Positions 59,118 to 64,000 of a stretch of 64,000 nt of DNA are shown one piece after another. The notes beneath the pieces were generated by a model that saw only the letters and a list, made by a program, of their open reading frames with translations, was not told the DNA's origin and made no database searches. A program made the translations under genes and the position numbers. The DNA is taken from positions 229,639 through 293,638 of the forward strand of contig NZ_CP044217.1 of NCBI RefSeq assembly GCF_008727715.1, in the 5' to 3' direction. Positions within the stretch are counted from its first letter, which is position 1; each line of letters opens with the position of its first letter. Source of the stretch: Mesorhizobium terrae (GTDB taxonomy: Bacteria > Pseudomonadota > Alphaproteobacteria > Rhizobiales > Rhizobiaceae).

Positions 59118-61547
59118 ATGCTGATGATCAAGACTAACACTCCACCCCTCGACGTCGCGGCAATTATTGCCGCGGCCGAAAGGGCGGCGCTCGCCATCCC
59201 GCCGCTTTGGCCGCTGGCTTCAAGCGTTGCGGTCAACCCATTCCTGGGACAAATCCATGAGCCTCTATCGACAGTGGCCGCCCGCCTAAGACGGGTCGCG
59301 GGAGCCGCACTCACAATGCCCCGCGCCTGGTACGCCGAGCGTATTCACGCGGGCGAAATCGCCGAAGCGGATCTCACGGCAGCCTTTGAGGCTGCACCGG
59401 AGATCTGGCGGCCAGATAGCCTTGCTTCATTGAAGTCAGCCATTGAAGCGAGCGCACCGACCCCCGTTATGCTTCCGACGATGGCGGAGCTCGCGGCCGA
59501 AGCCTCGGGTATAGATTGGACCGGCGTGATCGCCGAGCGCTTCGGTCAATGGGCGGCCGGCTATTTCGATGCGGGCCAAGCCTTGTGGACGGCGCCTCAG
59601 GGCGGCTGCGCCTATGCTGCGTGGCGCTCGGCCGCCGCCCACGATCTCACCCCAGAGATTCTCGGGCTGACGGGCTTTGCCATGCATGTGGCTCAAGCCC
59701 CAGAGCGCGCTGAGGATGCCCTGATCCAGTCGATCGAGAAGCTCGGACTCTATGGGGCGGCGCTCGAAAGCTATTTGCACCGGCTGCTGATGAGCCTTGG
59801 CGGCTGGGCGCAGTTTGCCCGGTACAAGCTCTGGCAAGCCGAGCTCTCGGGCGGGTCGGACAAGACGATCACCGATCTTCTGACAATTCGTCTCGTCTGG
59901 GAACAAGCACTGTTTGAGCAACACAAGCTTCGCATCGCTTGCCAATGGAAAGAGGCGCTTTGCGCCTATGCCGCGCCGGTCGAGCCGACACCGGACGATG
60001 CAATCGATGCAATCTTGCAGGAGGCGACCGAGCGCGCGGCGCAGCGGCAGCTGGGCAAGCTCCTCGGATCGCCGGCTCCCTCTAGATTGCAAGCGCGTCC
60101 AGCATTGCAGATGGCCTTCTGCATCGACGTTCGCGCAGAGGTGTTCCGCCGGGCATTGGAAAGCCTCGACCCCTGCATCGAGACATTGGGTTTCGCTGGG
60201 TTTTTCGGCATCGGCATTTTGCATCGTCGCTTCGCGTCGGATGTCGCGGAGGCACGCTTGCCTGTGCTTATTGCACCGCAAGTACGAACATGCTCGGGCG
60301 GGCATTCACATGATGTCGAGGCTCGGGACCAAGCAGCTCGGCTCCTGGCGCGTGCCAAGCGCGCCTGGGGGCGCTTCAAGCTCGCCGCTGTCTCCTCATT
60401 CGCTTTCGTCGAGGCGGCCGGGCCGATCTATGTCGGCAAGTTGGTGCGCGATGGTCTGGGACGCGCCAGCAACCGGATGCCGGATGACCCGGCACCAAGG
60501 TTCGAACCAGCGCTCGATCCCGAGGCTCGCATCGGCATAGCCGAAAGCGTGCTGAAGGCGATGTCGCTGACCGAACGTTTTGCACCGCTTGTCCTTATCG
60601 CTGGCCATGGCGCCAACGTCATAAACAATCCTCATGCCAGCGCGCTCCATTGTGGCGCCTGCGGCGGCTATTCCGGCGAGGTGAACGCGCGGCTACTCGC
60701 TACGCTCCTCAATGACCGCGAGGTGCGCGCCGGCGTCGCGGAGCGCGGGATCACCATCCCGGACGACACGCTGTTTATCGGAGCGCTGCACGACACAACC
60801 ACTGATCGTGTGACGATCTACGGCGAAGACTCTCCATCAGCGCTACACAAGGAGAGCGTCAAACAGGTAAAAACCTGGCTTGCGACGGCCGGCGCTCTGG
60901 CACGGAGCGAACGCGCATTGCGCTTGCCCCGGGCGTCGGGAGGGCGCGACATCCTCCACCGCGCCCGCGACTGGGCCGAAGTCCGTCCGGAATGGGCGCT
61001 TGCCGGTTGCCAGGCCTTCATCGCCGCGCCGCGCCATCGGACTGCGGGTCGCGACCTCAAAGGACGTGCATTTCTGCACGGCTATGACTGGCGCCGGGAC
61101 GATCAGTTTAGCGTTCTGGAGCTGATCTTGACAGCGCCGGTCGTGGTCGCGAGCTGGATCAGCCTGCAGTATTACGGATCGACTGTCGCGCCAACGGTGT
61201 TCGGAGCCGGCAACAAGCTCCTGCACAACGTTACCGCCGGCATCGGCGTGGTCGAAGGCAATGGCGGGCTCTTACGTGCCGGGCTACCCTGGCAATCGGT
61301 TCACGACGGAGAACGGCTAGCTCATGAACCACTGCGCCTGACCGTGTTCGTCGAGGCGCCCCGCGAGGCAATTAGCACGATCCTCAAACGTCACGATCAA
61401 CTGCGGGCGCTGGTCGACAACAAATGGCTCCATCTTGTTGCCCTCGATGACCAGGGCCGCCCGGCTTGGCGGTACGCCGGCAAACTTGGCTGGGAAGCCT
61501 TTGACCAAGGGCACGTTGAACCGGAACGGACGATGGTGGTCGCATGA
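59118..61547 (+). CDS. dabA: DabA (DUF2309), carbonic-anhydrase-like subunit of an inorganic-carbon transporter, 809 aa
   Basis: The family N-terminus [29 protein letters not shown] is present. The zinc-site residues are C335 and D337 ([16 protein letters not shown]), H497 ([15 protein letters not shown]) and C512 ([11 protein letters not shown]), with the H-C spacing of 15 seen in characterised DabA. DabA resembles a beta-carbonic anhydrase and is thought to convert CO2 to bicarbonate in one direction, driven by DabB. Length is normal for the family. AAGGA lies 11 bases before the ATG. Its TGA overlaps the cysD ATG by four bases, linking it to the sulfur gene. Confidence 0.93.
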   Translation: MLMIKTNTPPLDVAAIIAAAERAALAIPPLWPLASSVAVNPFLGQIHEPLSTVAARLRRVAGAALTMPRAWYAERIHAGEIAEADLTAAFEAAPEIWRPDSLASLKSAIEASAPTPVMLPTMAELAAEASGIDWTGVIAERFGQWAAGYFDAGQALWTAPQGGCAYAAWRSAAAHDLTPEILGLTGFAMHVAQAPERAEDALIQSIEKLGLYGAALESYLHRLLMSLGGWAQFARYKLWQAELSGGSDKTITDLLTIRLVWEQALFEQHKLRIACQWKEALCAYAAPVEPTPDDAIDAILQEATERAAQRQLGKLLGSPAPSRLQARPALQMAFCIDVRAEVFRRALESLDPCIETLGFAGFFGIGILHRRFASDVAEARLPVLIAPQVRTCSGGHSHDVEARDQAARLLARAKRAWGRFKLAAVSSFAFVEAAGPIYVGKLVRDGLGRASNRMPDDPAPRFEPALDPEARIGIAESVLKAMSLTERFAPLVLIAGHGANVINNPHASALHCGACGGYSGEVNARLLATLLNDREVRAGVAERGITIPDDTLFIGALHDTTTDRVTIYGEDSPSALHKESVKQVKTWLATAGALARSERALRLPRASGGRDILHRARDWAEVRPEWALAGCQAFIAAPRHRTAGRDLKGRAFLHGYDWRRDDQFSVLELILTAPVVVASWISLQYYGSTVAPTVFGAGNKLLHNVTAGIGVVEGNGGLLRAGLPWQSVHDGERLAHEPLRLTVFVEAPREAISTILKRHDQLRALVDNKWLHLVALDDQGRPAWRYAGKLGWEAFDQGHVEPERTMVVA

Positions 61548-62440
61548 ACGGGTTGCCCGCCCATCTGGCGGCCTTGGAGTCAGAGGCGATCCATGTCTTG
61601 CGCAATGGATTGTCGGAGGCGCGCAACCCCGTGGTGCTGTTTTCGGGCGGCAAGGACTCGACCGTCCTTGCCCATCTCGTGCTGCGCGCCTTCTTCCCTT
61701 CGAGGCCGCCGATCCCGCTCTTGCATATCGACTCGACATGGGAGTTCGCTGAAGTTCTCGCCTTCCGCGACGCCTTCGCGGACCGCCATGGCTTTCGGCT
61801 GATCGTTCAAGTCAACGAGCACGGACGGACACAGTCTATCAATCCGTTCGACCATGGCGATCTCTACACCACCATCATGCGCACTGATGCGCTCAGGCAG
61901 GCACTGACTGTCGGTGGTTATGACATCATCTTCGGCGGCGCCCGACGTGACGAGGAAGCAACCCGCGCCAAGGAGCGCATCGTTTCGGTACGGAGCACCA
62001 ACCATGCCTGGGAGCCTCGCCTGCAGCGTCCCGAACTCTGGCGCTGTTTCAATTGGCGGATGAAGCCCGGCGAGACTATCCGCGCTTTCCCGCTGTCGAA
62101 TTGGACCGAGCACGACCTGTGGACCTATATCCTGATGCGTGAGCTCGAAGTCGCGCCTCTCTACATCGCTCATGAGCGCAAGGTCGTCACCCGAATGGGA
62201 ATGCGGATCGTCGTCGACGATCCGGTCCGCATGCGCTGGCAGCCTGGCGAAACCGCACTGCCGGAGAAGGTGCGCTTTCGTACGCTCGGATGCTGGCCGG
62301 TGACGGCGGCGCAGCCTTCCGAAGCAGAAACCATCGCCGCTGTCGTGCTCGAAACCCTGCGCGCCGAAACCTCCGAGCGCCGCGGCCGTCTCGGCGACGA
62401 TGGCTCGCTCGAGCGTCAGAAACGGGAGGGCTATTTTTGA
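61544..62440 (+). CDS. cysD: CysD-like sulfate adenylyltransferase subunit 2, 298 aa
   Basis: The PP-loop SGGKDST in [97 protein letters not shown] and the ending [10 protein letters not shown] are all CysD hallmarks. CysD makes adenylyl sulfate from ATP and sulfate together with the GTPase CysN, but no cysN is present in the window. It is translationally coupled to dabA. It may pair with a chromosomal CysN, or this paralogue may have a different adenylation substrate. Confidence 0.9.
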   Translation: MNGLPAHLAALESEAIHVLRNGLSEARNPVVLFSGGKDSTVLAHLVLRAFFPSRPPIPLLHIDSTWEFAEVLAFRDAFADRHGFRLIVQVNEHGRTQSINPFDHGDLYTTIMRTDALRQALTVGGYDIIFGGARRDEEATRAKERIVSVRSTNHAWEPRLQRPELWRCFNWRMKPGETIRAFPLSNWTEHDLWTYILMRELEVAPLYIAHERKVVTRMGMRIVVDDPVRMRWQPGETALPEKVRFRTLGCWPVTAAQPSEAETIAAVVLETLRAETSERRGRLGDDGSLERQKREGYF

Positions 62441-63336
62441 GCAACGACGGTCATTCGCAAGCCACGATTGGGTGTCCGCTGTCCGGTCCTTATGCTCGCC
62501 AGCGCGCCGTGCTGGCCACCATGCATGGCAAAGAGGCGGCAATCGTGCCGGCTTTCCAGGAGCGACTCGAGCTTACTGTCGAGACCCCGTCCGCGATCGA
62601 CACCGACGCGCTGGGCACCTTCACAGGCGAGATCCCGCGCGCAGGCACGATTCGCGAGGCGGCCATAGCCAAGGCGCGGCTTGGGATGGCGGCGACGGGG
62701 TTGTCGATCGGCATCGCCAGCGAAGGCAGCTACGGTCCGCATCCGCATGTGCCGTTCATCCCCGGCGGGGTCGAGTTGATGGTTCTCGTGGACGACGGCC
62801 GCGGCATCGTCGTCAGCGAGTATCTGATCGATGATGCCCCGGTCTACGAGCACGTCGTCGCGGCCGAGATCGGCGATCTCAGGACGTTTCTCGACCATAT
62901 CCGTTTCCCCGATCATGCCGTGATCGTACGACCTCATGAACCCGACGATGGTAGCGTTCTCATTCACAAAGGGCTGCGCACAGCTGAAGCGCTTGAAAGC
63001 GCACTCGAAACTTCAACCTTGCGATCGCGCGACAACCGCGCGCTCATTCAGACAGATATGCGCGCCCACATGAATCCCACGCGTATGGCGAGCATTGGCC
63101 GCCTGGCGCGTGCCCTTTGCGATCGGCTGGCGACCCCGTGTCCGGCCTGCGGCGCCCCCGGTTACGGGCAAATCGACGTAGAGACGGGGCTTCCCTGCGA
63201 ATGGTGCGGCGCCCCCAGCATCATGGTTCGTTATCAGATCTTCGGTTGTGTCGCTTGCGAGTTTCGCGAGATGCGTCCCCGCCCCGACGGGCGCACCCAT
63301 GCTGATCCTGGCCATTGCCCGGAATGCAATCCGTGA
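62437..63336 (+). CDS. DUF6671-like zinc-ribbon protein, 299 aa
   Basis: The N-terminal two thirds (GPYARQRAVLATMHGKEAAIVPAFQERL, TDALGTFTGEIPRAGTIREAAIAKARLGMAATGLSIGIASEGSYGPHPHVPF) match the DUF6671 family, of unknown function. The C-terminal part has two CxxC pairs typical of zinc ribbons (TPCPACGAPGYG with LPCEWCGAPS) and further cysteines (GCVACEFREMRP, HCPECNP). The start is a TTG at 62437, whose TTGA overlaps the cysD stop; GGGAGGG lies 8 bases upstream. It is the fourth gene of the dabBA-cysD operon. A nucleotide- or metal-related role is possible, but nothing in the sequence proves it. Confidence 0.75.
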   Translation: MSNDGHSQATIGCPLSGPYARQRAVLATMHGKEAAIVPAFQERLELTVETPSAIDTDALGTFTGEIPRAGTIREAAIAKARLGMAATGLSIGIASEGSYGPHPHVPFIPGGVELMVLVDDGRGIVVSEYLIDDAPVYEHVVAAEIGDLRTFLDHIRFPDHAVIVRPHEPDDGSVLIHKGLRTAEALESALETSTLRSRDNRALIQTDMRAHMNPTRMASIGRLARALCDRLATPCPACGAPGYGQIDVETGLPCEWCGAPSIMVRYQIFGCVACEFREMRPRPDGRTHADPGHCPECNP

Positions 63337-63417
63337 TCGGCGTGACCGACCAGGAACCGATCGCAAACCGGCTGTTGGAGCCGTGGAAGATGCTTGCTCG
63401 CGCTAGGAGTAAATTCG

Positions 63418-63651
63418 ATGTCTTGGTATGACGCTAGCTTGAAAGAAACCGATGCTCGAATTGCTTGGATTCTGGCCCATCCGGGCATGAGCGTGTGGCT
63501 GAAAGAAGCGCTTCGGGCTGCACTTGAGCGCGATCCGGTCGATATTCTAAATGATCTCGAAATCCTCATCTACCTGCTGCGCGCCCGATCCGATGCCCTG
63601 ATTCACGCAGCACTTGGTGCAGAAGGAGGTGACCTTGCACGAGAGGATTGA
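63418..63651 (+). CDS. small conserved helical protein, 77 aa
   Basis: MSWYDASLKETDARIAWILAHPGMSVWLKEALRAALERDPVDILNDLEILIYLLRARSDALIHAALGAE is a compact all-helical protein. TAGGAG lies before the ATG at 63418, supporting it over an earlier in-frame ATG. I recall similar short proteins (SWYD...TD.RI..IL.HP...WLK.AL....ERDPVD...D.EIL) as common hypothetical genes in Rhizobiales, with no known role. It follows the DUF6671 gene by 81 bases in the same direction and could be read from the same transcript. Confidence 0.65.
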   Translation: MSWYDASLKETDARIAWILAHPGMSVWLKEALRAALERDPVDILNDLEILIYLLRARSDALIHAALGAEGGDLARED

Positions 63652-63808
63652 GCTGACGTCCTCGGCAGACTGGTACGGCCTAACGTAGTGTACGCGATCT
63701 CGTAGAGAGCAGGAGTCGCTCACCTGTCACTAAATCGGCAGACTGCAGGTGGTGATCGATTTCCTGACGAAGAATTCGCAGGTGGCCGGTTTCGACCAAA
63801 ACTCGACA

Positions 63809-64000
63809 TCATGAACAATCGTCGATGAGCTTGGCGTGTGAGGACGGAATGCGCTTTGCATCAACATTTCTCGGCACTCCAATGCGCGCTCCCACGCTAC
63901 GCCGTGTGTGGTCCGTCCCTATCATCTGCTTCGCGAACTGATCCAGCGACAAACATGGCGCGTAAGAAACGAGAGCGATAACTGCCGGAGATTCGTCATC
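63809..64000 (-). CDS. possible C-terminal part of a leftward gene entering from the right
   Basis: On the minus strand an open frame runs from the right edge to a TGA at 63809-63811: SPAVIALVSYAPCLSLDQFAKQMIGTDHTRRSVGARIGVPRNVDAKRIPSSHAKLIDDCS. It is protein-like but I do not recognise it, and the open frame is short enough to be chance. The 157 bases between 63652 and 63808 show no feature. Confidence 0.25.
   Translation of the reverse strand, partial: DDESPAVIALVSYAPCLSLDQFAKQMIGTDHTRRSVGARIGVPRNVDAKRIPSSHAKLIDDCS

Noticed and set aside
63652-64000. Possible insertion-sequence remnant at the right edge
   Set aside because: No transposase motif, terminal inverted repeat or target duplication could be found.

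Overview
The window is a 64 kb piece of a large, high-GC plasmid from an alphaproteobacterium of the order Hyphomicrobiales (Rhizobiales), probably a Mesorhizobium/Phyllobacteriaceae-type organism. The reasons are a complete repABC replication/partition operon with rhizobial-type parS palindromes, an RcgA/RcgR pair, DUF1403 and plasmid-borne ScpB, and the ABC-transporter-rich catabolic cargo. The exact species cannot be read from the sequence.

Layout. (1) Bases 1-18,360: the end of an HU gene, then a leftward block of plasmid backbone genes: DUF736, a RelB/ParE-type pair with a broken toxin, ArdC anti-restriction protein, a dense operon of small conserved plasmid proteins, a large ParB-like protein, a CoiA-like nuclease, a 1698-residue methylase-helicase fusion, DUF3085, DUF1419 and a toprim primase. 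Several of these genes have similar GC-rich hairpin leaders. (2) 18,700-24,900: an XRE regulator, the RcgR hydrolase and RcgA membrane protein, an unknown protein with a nuclease-like C-terminus, and recombination debris that joins a DUF1403 fragment to a dead chromosomal-type ParB. (3) 25,150-28,920: repABC read leftward, with a candidate antisense RNA between repB and repC and three parS copies. (4) 29,000-34,100: small ORFs, an AbiEii-type toxin gene with a nonsense codon, a tyrosine recombinase, DUF1403, ScpB and a heat-shock gene fragment. (5) 34,146-43,105: two LysR regulators and an apparent sulfonate operon: cysteate sulfo-lyase/D-cysteine desulfhydrase, DegT-type aminotransferase, Asp/Glu racemase family protein, a Tau-like ABC transporter and an HpsN/HisD-like dehydrogenase. 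(6) 43,234-52,555: an AraC-regulated galactoside operon with a complete ABC importer, a GH36 alpha-galactosidase and a GH42 beta-galactosidase. (7) 52,827-56,451: a GntR-controlled amino-acid ABC transporter (no ATPase present) with a class V PLP enzyme. (8) 56,528-63,651: a LysR regulator and an inorganic-carbon transporter pair DabB-DabA, co-transcribed with an orphan CysD and a DUF6671 protein.

How it works together. The backbone supports replication, segregation, probable conjugation control and evasion of restriction. The cargo imports and degrades organosulfonates and galactosides and may concentrate bicarbonate. The left backbone and the area around repABC carry several single-lesion pseudogenes (ParE toxin, AbiEii toxin, a small conserved protein, ParB, Hsp20), whereas the catabolic operons look intact.

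The main candidate for something new is the sulfonate operon. A HisD-like alcohol dehydrogenase, a racemase-family protein and a cysteate lyase lie together behind a Tau-type importer and a clear LysR operator. The dabBA-cysD-DUF6671 operon is the second candidate.
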